DNA of 64,000 nucleotides from Pseudomonas trivialis (GCF_001439805.1 NZ_JYLK01000002.1:124001-188000); one strand, 5' to 3'. Numbered from the stretch's first letter, positions 44,008-53,493 are shown. Numbers and translations: made by a program. The notes: generated by a model not told the origin, from the sequence alone.

Positions 44008-45867
44008 TTAGAAGTTGGCGCCGAAGCTCAAGGCCACGAAGTCGCGGTCATCCACGGTGCTGAACTTGCCGCCAAAGAAGTTGGTGTAAGCCAGGCTCGC
44101 GGTGTAGGTGTTCTGGTACTCGGCATCCAGGCCCAGGCTGACCGCCTTGCGGCCTTCTTCAAAGTTGCCGCCAGGGCCTGGGGAGTAACCCTTCACGTCA
44201 TGGGACCAGGCTACGTTCGGCTTGAGGTTGACCCCGGCGAACACGTCCGGGTACTCCCAGATGGCGCGTGCGCGGTAACCCCACGAGGTGGCGGTGGTGT
44301 AGCCGTCGTTGTTGCAGTTGGTGTTCAGGCCGGCCGCATTCGGCAGACCGGCGCCGCTGGCGGTGGAGGCGTTGAGCGCATTGCAGAACCCGCCCGGCAA
44401 GGTGCCCGGGCCGAAGACCGGATCGCGGCCATAACGGGCCTGGGACTTGCTCTCCAGCCCGCCCACATGGGTCACGCCGATTTCGCCGACGGTGGTCAGA
44501 CGGCTGGCGCCCATCACCTGGTCGAAGAAGTGCGTGAAGGTGGTCTGGAACTGCGTCACTTCCTTGCGGTTGTAACCGTGCAGGTCCTGGCCCGGGCTGC
44601 CCTTGAGCACGGACGCGTTGCCGAAGCCCGGAATCGGCGTGACGCCGGCAAACAGGATGTCGGTGGTGCTCAGTTGCACCGGGGCATTCGGACGGTAACT
44701 CAGCTCACCGCTCCAGGCGGTGCCGGTAGGCAATGTGGTGGAGAAGCTCAAGCCGTAGAGGCGGATATCTTCCGGGTATTCGACGAAGTAGTTGGAACTG
44801 CCCGCCACGATCAGCGGACGCAGGGCCGCCAGCGGGCCCAGTGGGCGAGTGAACGCCGACGCAGGCGCGCCCTGGGCACTGAAGATCGGCGCACGGCTGT
44901 GGTAGTTCATGAAGTACGCGCCGAACTCGGTGTCCAGCGGTTCGAAGTTGTAGTGCATGGCCATGCCGAACTGGCCGCTGTCGCGCGCATCGCGGTCCGG
45001 CCCACGGCGCACCAGCACGCCCTCGCCGTTGACGTCCACGCCCAGCGCATTCAGGGTCGGCAGTGCCGCGCCTGGAATGGTCGAGCGCTTGTTCAGCACC
45101 CGCAGGTTATTGCTGCAGCCGTCGGAAATCACGTCAGGCTGGGAGAAGAAGGTGCCGCAGTTATCGGTAACGGTCTGGTCCCACTCCAACTGGTAAAACG
45201 CCTCGGCCGAGAGGTTGTCGGTGAGCGTCTGGGACACGTAGAACATGTTGACCGGAATCAGGCCTTCCTTGATCTCGGCGCCCGGACGACGGAACGCGGA
45301 CACGTCGATCGGGTTGATGGAGTTGATGCCGCCACCGATGAAGGTACTTTCACCCCAGCTCACCACCTGCTTGCCGAACCGCACGTTACCCGGCTGATCG
45401 GCAATGCTGTAGTTGTGGTAGATGAACGCATCGAGAATCTGCCCGCCCGAGGACTTGGCGCCCTCTTTGCGGTTGTTGTCGCTGATGTCCTTGAATGGCC
45501 GGCTTTCGTCCTTGAGCTCGAAGTCATACCAGTACTTGCCACGCACAAACACGCCGGTATCGCCGTATTTCAGCTCCAGGTCGTGAATGCCCTTGAAGAT
45601 CTTCGAGAAGGTCTCGCCGCGCTTGAAGTTCAGGTGGCCGTCATCGGACGTTTGGGACAACCCTCGGCCGCCGTTGTTGGCGCCGATCAGGTCGCGGTTG
45701 GCCTTGGCAGTGGACCAACTGGCGCCCACGGACAGCGACGAATCAAAGCTCCCTTCGATTTCACCGATATTGAAACTGACGCCGAATGCAGGCCCGGCGA
45801 GCGTAGAAGCGAGACTGACGGCCAGGGGCAGTTTTGCCCGGCGCCAGAACTGGTTTACTGAGGTCAT
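44008..45867 (-). CDS. DUF1302 family outer-membrane protein
   Basis: A 619-residue protein with a signal peptide (AKLPLAVSLASTLAGPAFG) and a beta-barrel-like sequence ending in an aromatic terminal strand (DRDFVALSFGANF). The DUF1302 family is predicted to form outer-membrane channels for hydrophobic substrates. The ATG at 45867 is used since GGAG lies 8 bases upstream; the upstream open frame lacks features. First gene of the DUF1302-DUF1329 operon, with a CRP/Vfr-like site upstream. Confidence 0.92.
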   Translation of the reverse strand: MTSVNQFWRRAKLPLAVSLASTLAGPAFGVSFNIGEIEGSFDSSLSVGASWSTAKANRDLIGANNGGRGLSQTSDDGHLNFKRGETFSKIFKGIHDLELKYGDTGVFVRGKYWYDFELKDESRPFKDISDNNRKEGAKSSGGQILDAFIYHNYSIADQPGNVRFGKQVVSWGESTFIGGGINSINPIDVSAFRRPGAEIKEGLIPVNMFYVSQTLTDNLSAEAFYQLEWDQTVTDNCGTFFSQPDVISDGCSNNLRVLNKRSTIPGAALPTLNALGVDVNGEGVLVRRGPDRDARDSGQFGMAMHYNFEPLDTEFGAYFMNYHSRAPIFSAQGAPASAFTRPLGPLAALRPLIVAGSSNYFVEYPEDIRLYGLSFSTTLPTGTAWSGELSYRPNAPVQLSTTDILFAGVTPIPGFGNASVLKGSPGQDLHGYNRKEVTQFQTTFTHFFDQVMGASRLTTVGEIGVTHVGGLESKSQARYGRDPVFGPGTLPGGFCNALNASTASGAGLPNAAGLNTNCNNDGYTTATSWGYRARAIWEYPDVFAGVNLKPNVAWSHDVKGYSPGPGGNFEEGRKAVSLGLDAEYQNTYTASLAYTNFFGGKFSTVDDRDFVALSFGANF

Positions 45868-46011
45868 CGACGCTACTCCATGTGCATTATTGTTATGGCA
45901 GTGAGTTTCTTCGTTGATGGTGTAACGGCCGGAATACAACGACTCCAATGCCGCCCGGCAACCAGGCCCCCATGGCCTGAAGCGCAACATCCCTGAAAAA
46001 CTCTGTGAGTG

Positions 46012-46017
46012 ACTATA
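46012..46017 (-). promoter_or_regulatory. Possible -10 of the DUF1302 operon
   Basis: On the minus strand TATAGT, about 145 bases before the DUF1302 start and about 35-50 bases downstream of the CRP-like palindrome; no good -35 is seen, consistent with an activator-dependent promoter. Confidence 0.35.
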
Positions 46018-46050
46018 GCCAGCAGGGCATACCGCTTGATCCCTCTAAAG

Positions 46051-46066
46051 TGTGATTTGCATCACC
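46051..46066. promoter_or_regulatory. CRP/Vfr-like binding site
   Basis: TGTGA-TTTGCA-TCACC matches nine of ten arms of the CRP/Vfr consensus TGTGA-N6-TCACA. It lies upstream of the DUF1302 operon and about 130 bases beyond the stop of the acyl-CoA ligase gene. Confidence 0.5.
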
Positions 46067-46084
46067 AACCCGTCTGCCACAGTC

Positions 46085-46105
46085 CTTTCGCCACGTCGGC
46101 GAAAG
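46085..46105. repeat. Perfect inverted repeat after the acyl-CoA ligase gene
   Basis: CTTTCGCC-ACGTC-GGCGAAAG, an 8-bp perfect stem with a 5-base loop and no T run. It could be a factor-binding operator or a weak terminator / RNA stabiliser for the ligase transcript that ends nearby. Confidence 0.5.
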
Positions 46106-46197
46106 CCGACGCGGGAAGGATGGCTGAAAATCGGCAAATCACAAGTAAAGCCGCAAGATAGAGCATTGCCGCGCCCGATGGGGCCCGGCGAACGCAC

Positions 46198-47880
46198 TCA
46201 GAGGGTGGACAGGAACGTGCTGTTGTTGGCCTGCCATTCGATGATGTCGACGCGGATACGCTTTTTGTCGAGCTTGCCGACGCTGGTCTTGGGAATTTCC
46301 GTAACAACGGCAATCTGGCTCGGAATCGCCCACTTGCTCAAGTGACCCAATTCCACGAATGGCTTGAGGTGTTCCTTGAGTTCGCGCGCGCCAATCTCAT
46401 GGCCCTCGCGCACCACCAGCAACGCAAACGGGCGCTCGCCCCACTGCGGATCGGCGATGCCCACCACGGCGACTTCGCGCACCGCCGGGTGGCGACTGAT
46501 CAGGTCTTCGAGCGCCAGGGACGAGACCCACTCGCCGCCAGTCTTGATCACATCCTTGATGCGGTCGCGAATGTCGATCACGCCAAACGCATCCAGAGTG
46601 GCCACGTCACCGGTGTGCATCCAGCCACCGGCCCACAGCTCGGCGCCCTTTTGCGGCTCGTTGAAATAGCCTTCGCTGAGCCACGGCGCACGCAGCACCA
46701 GTTCGCCCTGGGACTCGCCATCGGCGGGCAGGAAGTGGCCGTCGCTGTCGACGATGGCCGCCTCCACCAGCGGGCCCGGTACACCGGCCTTGATGCGGTA
46801 GGTGGTGCGCTCGTCTTCGCTGCCGGCCATCAACTCGTCGTTGAGGTGGGCGCAGGACACCAGTGGCCCGGTCTCGGACATGCCATAGGCGGCCGTCAGT
46901 TGAATGCCCCGCGCCTTGGCCGCTTCATAGAGGGTGCGGTTGAGGGCGCTGCCGCCGATGACGATTTTCCAGCCGCCGAAGTCCACGTTCTGGGCGGCCT
47001 TGGCGTTGAGCAGCATTTGCAGGATGGTCGGCACGCAATGGGAGAAGGTGACGCGCTCCCTGCGCCACAGCTCCACCAGGTATTCCGGGTCGTAGCGGCC
47101 GGGATACACCTGCTTCAAACCGAGCATGGTCGCCACGTAGGGCAGGCCCCACGCATGCACGTGGAACATGGGTGTGATCGGCATGTACACGTCGCGGGTG
47201 CCCAGCAGGCGCACGCTGTCGACGCTGCCCATGATGGTCGCCACGCCAATGGTGTGCAGCACCAGTTGGCGATGGGTGAAGTACACACCCTTGGGGTTGC
47301 CGGTGGTGCCGGTGGTGTAGAAGGTGGTAGCGACCGAGTGTTCGTCGAAATCCTCGAAGGCGTACGTGGGGCTGGCGGCGGCCAGCAGGGTTTCGTACTC
47401 GCCCACCAGGTTGGGCAACTCGGCGGTGTGGGCGTCACCGTCGGTGAGCAGCAGGGTCTTGTCCACCGTGGTGAGCTGCCCGGCGATGGCCTGGTAGAGC
47501 CCGACGAACTCGCTGTTGACCAGTACGAAGCGGTCCTCGGCATGGTTCATGGTGTAGAGGATCTGTTCCGGCGACAGGCGCACGTTGATGGTATGCACCA
47601 CCGCGCCGATCATCGGGATGGCGAACATGCATTCCAGGTAGCGGTGGCTGTCCCAGTCCATCACCGCGACGGTGTCACCGGCCCTGACCCCGGCCTCGGT
47701 GAGCACATTGGCCAGCCGCGCGACCCGTTCGATCAACGTGGGATAGGTGTAGCGAAGCCTGTCGCGATAGACGATTTCCCGGGTCTTTTCGTAGCGGGTG
47801 CCGGACATCAACAGGCGCTTGATCAACAACGGGTATTGGTAAGCGCCTTCGGCGGGCGGGATAACACGGGTCTGCAACAT
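46198..47880 (-). CDS. Acyl-CoA synthetase (AMP-binding, AlkK-like)
   Basis: A 560-residue fatty-acid--CoA ligase-type enzyme. Adenylation motifs: TTFYTTGTTGNPKGVYFTHR (P-loop), TAAYGMSETGPLVS, GWMHTGDVATLDAFGVIDIRDR, and KTSVGKLDKKRIR with the catalytic Lys. It resembles medium-chain AlkK-type ligases (FYTTGTTG, HVHAWGLPY). It sits upstream of the DUF1302/DUF1329/LuxR genes on the same strand but about 330 bases away, so it may be a separate transcript within the same pathway. The true substrate is unknown. Confidence 0.92.
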   Translation of the reverse strand: MLQTRVIPPAEGAYQYPLLIKRLLMSGTRYEKTREIVYRDRLRYTYPTLIERVARLANVLTEAGVRAGDTVAVMDWDSHRYLECMFAIPMIGAVVHTINVRLSPEQILYTMNHAEDRFVLVNSEFVGLYQAIAGQLTTVDKTLLLTDGDAHTAELPNLVGEYETLLAAASPTYAFEDFDEHSVATTFYTTGTTGNPKGVYFTHRQLVLHTIGVATIMGSVDSVRLLGTRDVYMPITPMFHVHAWGLPYVATMLGLKQVYPGRYDPEYLVELWRRERVTFSHCVPTILQMLLNAKAAQNVDFGGWKIVIGGSALNRTLYEAAKARGIQLTAAYGMSETGPLVSCAHLNDELMAGSEDERTTYRIKAGVPGPLVEAAIVDSDGHFLPADGESQGELVLRAPWLSEGYFNEPQKGAELWAGGWMHTGDVATLDAFGVIDIRDRIKDVIKTGGEWVSSLALEDLISRHPAVREVAVVGIADPQWGERPFALLVVREGHEIGARELKEHLKPFVELGHLSKWAIPSQIAVVTEIPKTSVGKLDKKRIRVDIIEWQANNSTFLSTL

Positions 47881-48025
47881 ACGAATCCCTTTTTATGACT
47901 GCACGGTCTTGGCTTGAAGACTTGCACTGTAGAGACCTTGTGTTTCAACCAAATCAGCCAAAGGAATGATTTGCAGCGCGCTGCAAATGCTAGCTTTGCG
48001 CCAGCATTTGAGGCGCTCAAGCAGG

Positions 48026-48658
48026 CTATTTCATGCTGGTAAACGCCAGCTTCACGCCGATGGCAATCAACACCGCGCCCATGGTGCGATCAAACCAGTG
48101 CCCCATCCGCGCAAACCCCGCGCGAACGCGCTGCTGGCTGAACAGCATCGCCACCAGGCAGAACCACAAGCCCGTCGCCACGGCCAGGTACACACCATAG
48201 CCCGCCTGCACCGCCAGCGGCGTGTGCGGGTTGATCACCACGGTGAACAGCGACAGAAAGAACAGCGTGGCCTTGGGATTCAGGCCGTTGGTGACGAACC
48301 CGGCGGTAAACGCACCGCGCGGGGTGCGCTCACCGGCGTCACGGTGCAACTCGCCCTCGGCGACCGGTTTGGCCGGCTGCGCGCGCAGGGCCTTGAAGCC
48401 GATGTACAGCAAGTAGGCGGCGGCCGCCCATTTCAACGCGTTGAACAGCACGATGGACTGGGACACGATCAAGCCAATGCCAAGCAACGAGTAACCCACA
48501 TGCACGAAGATCGCCGAGCCGACGCCCAGCGCGGTCCAGGTGCCGGCGCGACGGCCGTGGGTGACGCTTTCGCGCACCACCACGGCGAAGTCGGGGCCAG
48601 GGCTGGCCACCGCCAACAGGTGAATCAGGGCCACGGTCAAAAACTCGGCGAGATACAT
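48026..48658 (-). CDS. LysE/RhtB-family amino-acid exporter
   Basis: A 210-residue membrane exporter with about six TM helices. Family motif ASPGPDFAVVVRESVTHGRRAG lies after the first helix, followed by GLNPKATLFFLSLFT. The ATG at 48658 is preferred because GGGAGC lies 5 bases upstream; the frame is open further upstream but overlaps the divergent gene's promoter. Substrate probably a neutral or small amino acid; not determinable. Confidence 0.93.
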   Translation of the reverse strand: MYLAEFLTVALIHLLAVASPGPDFAVVVRESVTHGRRAGTWTALGVGSAIFVHVGYSLLGIGLIVSQSIVLFNALKWAAAAYLLYIGFKALRAQPAKPVAEGELHRDAGERTPRGAFTAGFVTNGLNPKATLFFLSLFTVVINPHTPLAVQAGYGVYLAVATGLWFCLVAMLFSQQRVRAGFARMGHWFDRTMGAVLIAIGVKLAFTSMK

Positions 48659-48746
48659 GTTCGCTCCCTTTACGTAACGGATTATTTCATCTGATAGTCT
48701 CGGCAGATTACGCCTTCGAACTCCGCCGCAAAAGGTACAGTTGAGC

Positions 48747-49709
48747 ATGAACAATCGCCGCGCCGTCTTCCTTGATCATCCTTCCCTCGACCTGGGCGAC
48801 CTCGACCTCAGCGGTTTGCAGGCCTGCTTCAGCGACCTGCAGCTGTTCGAGCAGACCACCGCGCAGAATGTGATCGAACGCCTGCAGGGCGCCCAGGTCG
48901 CCATCAGCAACAAGATCGCGCTCGACGCCAACACGCTGGCCGCCTGCCCCGAACTCAAGCTGATTCTGGTATCGGCCACCGGCACCAACAACGTTGACCT
49001 TGCGGCCGCCCGTGCCCACGGCATCACGGTGAGCAACTGCCAGGGCTACGGCACGCCGTCGGTGGCGCAGCACACGCTGATGCTGCTGCTCAACCTGGCC
49101 ACGCGTCTGCAGGACTATCAGCGCGACGTCGCCGCCGGCAAATGGCAGGCGGCCACGCAGTTTTGCCTGCTGGACCACCCGATTGTCGAGCTGCAAGGCA
49201 AGACCCTCGGCCTGCTCGGCCATGGCGAACTGGGCAGCGCCGTAGCGCGGTTGGCCGAGGCGTTTGGCATGCGCGTGCTGTTGGGCGCCCTTCCTGGCCG
49301 CCCTGCCCGCGCCGATCGCGTGCCGCTGGATGAGTTGCTGGCGCAGGTCGACGCGCTGACCCTGCACTGCCCGCTCAATGAGCACACCCGCGACCTGATC
49401 GGCGCCCGCGAACTGGCGCGGCTCAAGCCCGGCGCGTTGGTGGTCAACACGGCGCGCGGCGGTTTGATCCATGAACAGGCGCTGGCCGACGCGTTGCGCA
49501 GCGGCCATCTGGGCGGTGCCGCCACCGATGTGCTGAGCGTGGAGCCGCCAGCCAATGGCAATCCGCTGCTGGCCGGTGATATTCCCCGCTTGATCGTCAC
49601 GCCGCATAACGCCTGGGGCAGTCGCGAAGCGCGCCAGCGCATCGTCGGCCAACTGGCGGAAAACGCCCGGGGCTTTTTCAGTGGCGCCCCGCTGCGGGTC
49701 GTCAGTTGA
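48747..49709 (+). CDS. D-2-hydroxyacid dehydrogenase (glycerate dehydrogenase-like)
   Basis: A 320-residue NAD(P)-dependent reductase. Nucleotide motif [16 protein letters not shown], catalytic Arg in [14 protein letters not shown], Glu in DVLSVEPP, and His in [13 protein letters not shown]. Homologues are annotated hydroxypyruvate reductase / glycerate dehydrogenase. The ATG at 48747 is chosen over a TTG two codons earlier. Divergent from the LysE gene and 31 bases before rsmC. Confidence 0.92.
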   Translation: MNNRRAVFLDHPSLDLGDLDLSGLQACFSDLQLFEQTTAQNVIERLQGAQVAISNKIALDANTLAACPELKLILVSATGTNNVDLAAARAHGITVSNCQGYGTPSVAQHTLMLLLNLATRLQDYQRDVAAGKWQAATQFCLLDHPIVELQGKTLGLLGHGELGSAVARLAEAFGMRVLLGALPGRPARADRVPLDELLAQVDALTLHCPLNEHTRDLIGARELARLKPGALVVNTARGGLIHEQALADALRSGHLGGAATDVLSVEPPANGNPLLAGDIPRLIVTPHNAWGSREARQRIVGQLAENARGFFSGAPLRVVS

Positions 49710-49740
49710 TAGACTGCGCCCCTTTTTCAAGGAGCAGACC

Positions 49741-50739
49741 ATGGATCCGCGCAGTGAAGTACTGCTTCGCCAGCCCGAACTTTTTCAAGGCAACCTGCTG
49801 CTGGTCGGTTTGCCGGCCGACGACTTGCTCGGTCGCCTGCCCAATGCCCACGGCTGGTGCTGGCACGCCGGTGACCAGGCGGCGCTCGACGCACGCTTCC
49901 CGGAGCGCAGCGCGTTTGGCGTGAATGTGCCCGAACGCGCGTTCGACGCGGCGGTGATCTTCTTGCCCAAGTCCAAGGACCTCACCGATTACCTGCTCAA
50001 TGCGGTGGCCGCGCGCCTGCCCGGTGCCGAGCTGTTTCTGGTGGGGGAGAAAAAAGGCGGTATCGAAAGCGCCGCCAAGCAGCTGGCGACGTTCGGCAAA
50101 CCGCGCAAGCTGGATAACGCGCGGCATTGCCAGCTGTGGCAGATCACCGTAGTCAATGCGCCGCCGGCCGTTGAACTGGAAAGTCTGGCGCAGGTGTTCG
50201 AGGTGCCGCTGGCCGAGGGCCCGCTGAAGGTGGTCAGCCTGCCGGGCGTGTTCAGCCACGGGCGCCTGGATCGCGGCACCGAGTTGCTGCTGGCGCACCT
50301 GGACAAGCTGCCGAGCGGCCATCTGCTGGACTTCGGTTGTGGCGCAGGCGTGCTGGGGGCTGCGGTCAAGCGTCGCTACCCGCACAACAGCGTGACGATG
50401 CTGGATGTAGACGCCTTCGCCACCGCCAGCAGCCGTCTGACGTTGGCGGCCAACGGCCTGGAGGCCGACGTACTGACCGGCAATGGGATCGACGCCGCGC
50501 CGATGGGGTTGAATGCGATCCTGAGCAACCCGCCGTTTCATGTCGGCGTGCACACAGATTACTTCGCAACAGAAAATCTGCTGCGAAAAGCAGCGAAACA
50601 CCTGGCAAAAGGCGGCGAACTTCGCCTGGTTGCCAATAGTTTCCTGAAGTATCAGCCGCTGATCGAAGAGCACTTGGGTATCTGTGCGGTGAAGGCCGAG
50701 GGCAATGGTTTTCGCATTTACCGCGCCAAGCGCCCCTAA
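49741..50739 (+). CDS. rsmC: 16S rRNA m2G1207 methyltransferase RsmC
   Basis: A 332-residue two-domain methyltransferase. The C-terminal half carries the SAM motif [20 protein letters not shown] and the NPPF catalytic motif ([16 protein letters not shown]); the N-terminal half is the degenerate duplicate typical of RsmC. AAGGAG stands 7 bases before the ATG at 49741. Confidence 0.96.
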   Translation: MDPRSEVLLRQPELFQGNLLLVGLPADDLLGRLPNAHGWCWHAGDQAALDARFPERSAFGVNVPERAFDAAVIFLPKSKDLTDYLLNAVAARLPGAELFLVGEKKGGIESAAKQLATFGKPRKLDNARHCQLWQITVVNAPPAVELESLAQVFEVPLAEGPLKVVSLPGVFSHGRLDRGTELLLAHLDKLPSGHLLDFGCGAGVLGAAVKRRYPHNSVTMLDVDAFATASSRLTLAANGLEADVLTGNGIDAAPMGLNAILSNPPFHVGVHTDYFATENLLRKAAKHLAKGGELRLVANSFLKYQPLIEEHLGICAVKAEGNGFRIYRAKRP

Positions 50740-50783
50740 CGGGCGTTTGAAAAAGAAGGCTTGCCGAATGTGTCCTGGCTAGG

Positions 50784-50992
50784 CAGAATCCGCTCCGTCC
50801 TAGGGGAGTAGTCTCCCACGAGTTCACTCTCGTCCGGCATACGTCAACATACTTGGTCAGCAGACCATGGCGTATGCGACCCAGGAGTCCGCACAGACGG
50901 ACCGGGGTTTGACAAGACCTATGACACGCACACCTTACCCGGGGCGGGAAGGCTGTACGTGTCATAGCCGTGTCGACCCGCCCCTGGAACCT
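50784..50992 (+). promoter_or_regulatory. yybP-ykoY (manganese) riboswitch and expression platform
   Basis: The hallmark TCCTAGGGGAGTAG stands at 50798-50811, followed by the paired arms TCTCCCACGAG..., CGGCATACGTCAACATACTTGGTCAGC, CCATGGCGTATGCGACCCAGGAGTCC. This is the aptamer of the Mn2+-sensing yybP-ykoY family. Downstream are a hairpin ATGACACG/CGTGTCAT (50921-50965) and an octamer GGGGCGGG (50941-50948) that can pair instead with CCCGCCCC (50977-50984) just before the ribosome site. It precedes a GDT1/TMEM165-type exporter, the classic target. 5' and 3' limits are approximate. Confidence 0.9.
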
Positions 50993-50997
50993 ACCTG

Positions 50998-51582
50998 ATG
51001 CTGGATTCTCTGCTCGTCCCCACCGCAATCGTTGCCTTGGCCGAAATCGGCGACAAGACGCAACTGCTCGCGCTTATCCTCGCCGCACGCTTTCGCAAAC
51101 CCTGGCCGATCATTGCCGGCATTGTCGCCGCGACCCTGGCCAACCATGCGGCCGCCGGTGCCGTGGGCGCCTGGTTTGGCAGCTTTTTCTCGGACGCGGT
51201 GCTGCACTGGATTCTTGCCGCGAGCTTCTGCGCCACGGCCTTGTGGACGCTGGTACCGGACAAACTCGACGATGACGAGGCCAGTACCACGCGCAAGTTC
51301 GGACCGTTCCTGACCACGCTGATTGCGTTCTTCCTTGCGGAGATCGGTGACAAGACGCAGATCGCCACGGTGATGCTGGCGGCGCAGTACCCGGAGCTGT
51401 GGCTGGTGATTATCGGCACGACCCTGGGCATGTTGATTGCCAACGTACCGGTGGTGCTGGCGGGGAATTTTGCAGCGGAGAAGCTGCCGCTGACCTTGAT
51501 TCGCCGGCTGGCGGCGACGGCGTTTTTCATCCTGGCGATTGTGGCGGTGTACAAGGCCATGCAAAGCAGCGGGTGGATCTAG
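50998..51582 (+). CDS. GDT1/TMEM165 (UPF0016) family manganese exporter
   Basis: A 194-residue inner-membrane protein with two homologous halves, each carrying the ExGDKT motif (ALAEIGDKTQLLALIL and FLAEIGDKTQIATVML) and about six TM helices. Bacterial members export Mn2+ (and perhaps Ca2+), and the upstream Mn riboswitch supports this role directly: expression should rise with manganese excess. GGA lies 10 bases before the ATG. Confidence 0.95.
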   Translation: MLDSLLVPTAIVALAEIGDKTQLLALILAARFRKPWPIIAGIVAATLANHAAAGAVGAWFGSFFSDAVLHWILAASFCATALWTLVPDKLDDDEASTTRKFGPFLTTLIAFFLAEIGDKTQIATVMLAAQYPELWLVIIGTTLGMLIANVPVVLAGNFAAEKLPLTLIRRLAATAFFILAIVAVYKAMQSSGWI

Positions 51583-51589
51583 CGTCAAA

Positions 51590-51605
51590 TGTGGGAGGGG
51601 GCTTC
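51590..51605 (+). repeat. Truncated REP element
   Basis: TGTGGGAGGGGGCTTC, the left half of the REP sequence seen complete at 42.5 and 62.5 kb, without its CTCCCGATNG continuation. A remnant between the convergent Mn exporter and M48 protease genes. Confidence 0.6.
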
Positions 51606-51620
51606 ATCAGCCTTGGAACA

Positions 51621-52439
51621 TCAGGATTTTTTGGCCTGTTGGTACAGCGGCATGACTTTTGGAATCGCCGCCTGCAGCGAGGCGATCCGGCTATCGGAGG
51701 CCGGGTGAGTGCTCATGAACTCCGGCGGCGCGCCTTCGGAGGCCTTGGCCATCTTGTTCCACAGCGTGATCGCGGCGTTCGGGTTGTAGCCGGCGCGGGC
51801 CGACAGTTCCAGACCGATCAGGTCGGCTTCGTTTTCATTGCTGCGGCTGTTGGGCAAGGTCATGCCGTAATTGGCCACGGTATCGGCCAGCGCCAGGCTG
51901 TCCTGCCCCAGGCCGAATATCGCACCGGCGCCCTGTTTGGCCATCTGGATACCATAGGCCTTGGACATGGCTTCACGGCCATGCTCGCGCAAGGCGTGGG
52001 CAATTTCATGGCCCATCACCGCAGCCAGCTCGTCATCAGTGAGCTTGAGGTTGTCGATCAGTGCGCTGTACACAAAGATCTTGCCGCCAGGCCCGCAGTT
52101 GGCGTTCATCTCGTCGCTCTTGATCAGGTTCACTTCCCACTTCCACTGCGCCGCATCCGGACGGAAGGTGGGCGCCTGGGCGATCAGCCGATTGGCAATC
52201 GCCTGCACACGCTTGGCGTTGGCACTGGTTTTGTCCACCAGGCCTTTGCCACTGGCTTCGCCCAACGTCTGCTGGTAGGACTGGGCATACATCTGGTCGA
52301 CTTCCTGGCTCGACAGCATGCTGAACATGTATTGCTTGCGCTCAACGCCAACGGCGCCGCCGCTGGTGGTGTTGACCGACTGACACCCGGCCAGCAGCAT
52401 GGCCGCCGCCAATACACTTACTGCCAATGACTTTTTCAT
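51621..52439 (-). CDS. M48-family lipoprotein metalloprotease (LoiP/YggG-like)
   Basis: A 272-residue outer-membrane-anchored zinc protease. Lipobox LLAGC after the signal peptide; HExxH in VMGHEIAHALREHGREA, and the downstream zinc ligand Glu in SNENEADLIGLELSARAGYNP. Related to LoiP, which works with BepA in envelope quality control. It appears monocistronic. Confidence 0.93.
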   Translation of the reverse strand: MKKSLAVSVLAAAMLLAGCQSVNTTSGGAVGVERKQYMFSMLSSQEVDQMYAQSYQQTLGEASGKGLVDKTSANAKRVQAIANRLIAQAPTFRPDAAQWKWEVNLIKSDEMNANCGPGGKIFVYSALIDNLKLTDDELAAVMGHEIAHALREHGREAMSKAYGIQMAKQGAGAIFGLGQDSLALADTVANYGMTLPNSRSNENEADLIGLELSARAGYNPNAAITLWNKMAKASEGAPPEFMSTHPASDSRIASLQAAIPKVMPLYQQAKKS

Positions 52440-52564
52440 GCGAGACGCTCCCTGAAAACATGGCGCGTATCGTAGGCCCTCGTGTGTATCCGCGCCAGAT
52501 ACACACGACGTTTAACTGCTGTATTTCCGATACATCCCACAGGCGGGTACCGCCGGGGCATCCG

Positions 52565-53185
52565 TCAGGCCGGGGTCAGGCACTCCGGCCCGTTGAGCTT
52601 GGGATCGTTGACCATATTGGCCAGGACCCTTTCGCGCAACGCGGTGGGTTCACGGGCCAGCAGCGCCTGCAATACGTGCAACGGGGTCTCGGGATCGAGC
52701 CACGCCGCCTGGCCCGCCGCATCGAGGATCAGCGGCCGGCGCTGGCTTTGCGCGGCCTGGGTGACCACCGCAGTGCTCAGCCACACCTGTTCCTGCACCG
52801 GGTAGGCTTCCCAGATCGCCGCGAAAAACAGCGTCGAGCCCTCCCCCGGCGTCAACCAGTACGGGCGCTTGCGCTGGGTACCGCGCCATTCGTAGAAACC
52901 GTTGGCCGGCAGCAGGCAGCGACGCTGGCGAAACGCCTCGCGGAACATCGGTTGCTCCGCCAGGGTTTCGGCGCGGGCATGGGCCGGCGTGCGGGAAAGA
53001 TCGGTCAGCCACGGCGGGGTCAGGCCCCAGCGGGCGCGCGCCAGAGTGCGCTGGCCTTCGCTCTGGCGCTGGATCAGCACCGAGTCATTCGGGGAAATGT
53101 TCCACTGGGCCTGCTGGTCCGCCGGAAAGCCCGGCAGGGCGGCAAAACCGGGATTCCAGCGAAACAGGGCATAACGTCCACACAT
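52565..53185 (-). CDS. SRAP/HMCES-family DNA-protein crosslink protein (YedK-like)
   Basis: A 206-residue SRAP protein. The catalytic Cys2 follows the initiator Met (MCGRYALFRW); RARWGLTPPW, ARAETLAEQPMFREAFRQRRCLLPANGFYEW and the C-terminal VNDPKLNGPECL are conserved, including the His/Glu/Asn residues needed to form a thiazolidine crosslink with abasic sites. Acts in the cytosol to protect abasic sites in single-stranded DNA. Confidence 0.93.
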   Translation of the reverse strand: MCGRYALFRWNPGFAALPGFPADQQAQWNISPNDSVLIQRQSEGQRTLARARWGLTPPWLTDLSRTPAHARAETLAEQPMFREAFRQRRCLLPANGFYEWRGTQRKRPYWLTPGEGSTLFFAAIWEAYPVQEQVWLSTAVVTQAAQSQRRPLILDAAGQAAWLDPETPLHVLQALLAREPTALRERVLANMVNDPKLNGPECLTPA

Positions 53186-53221
53186 GGGGCAACACGACTC
53201 TTGGGTAAACCGACCGACAGC

Positions 53222-53482
53222 CTAACAGACCAGCACGTCGGGAAAGCTGTCGGGTTCATCACCGGGCAAGGGCTGCGCGCCGATGTAGGCCGTGATCAGC
53301 TCGCGGGCGTAGGCAGCCTGGTCGTTATCGACCTCCAGACCCAGCAGGCCAAAGATCGGCAACTCGCCTGTGCCACCGAGCAGATGGCGCCCCACCAGAT
53401 GCGCATCGATGCCCTCGCTGGCGAGCATCTGCTGCAGCAACTCGCCTTCCATCAGGTTTTCCGGTTCGTAGATGCGCTGCAT
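53222..53482 (-). CDS. DUF2007-type putative signal-transducing protein
   Basis: An 86-residue protein starting MQRIYEPENLMEGELLQQMLASEGIDAHLVG, the pattern of the small DUF2007 family (RAGNYA-like, PII-like fold). It lies 11 bases after the CPXCG gene and probably forms a two-gene unit with it. Function unknown. Confidence 0.85.
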   Translation of the reverse strand: MQRIYEPENLMEGELLQQMLASEGIDAHLVGRHLLGGTGELPIFGLLGLEVDNDQAAYARELITAYIGAQPLPGDEPDSFPDVLVC

Positions 53483-53493
53483 GGGCGTGCCTG

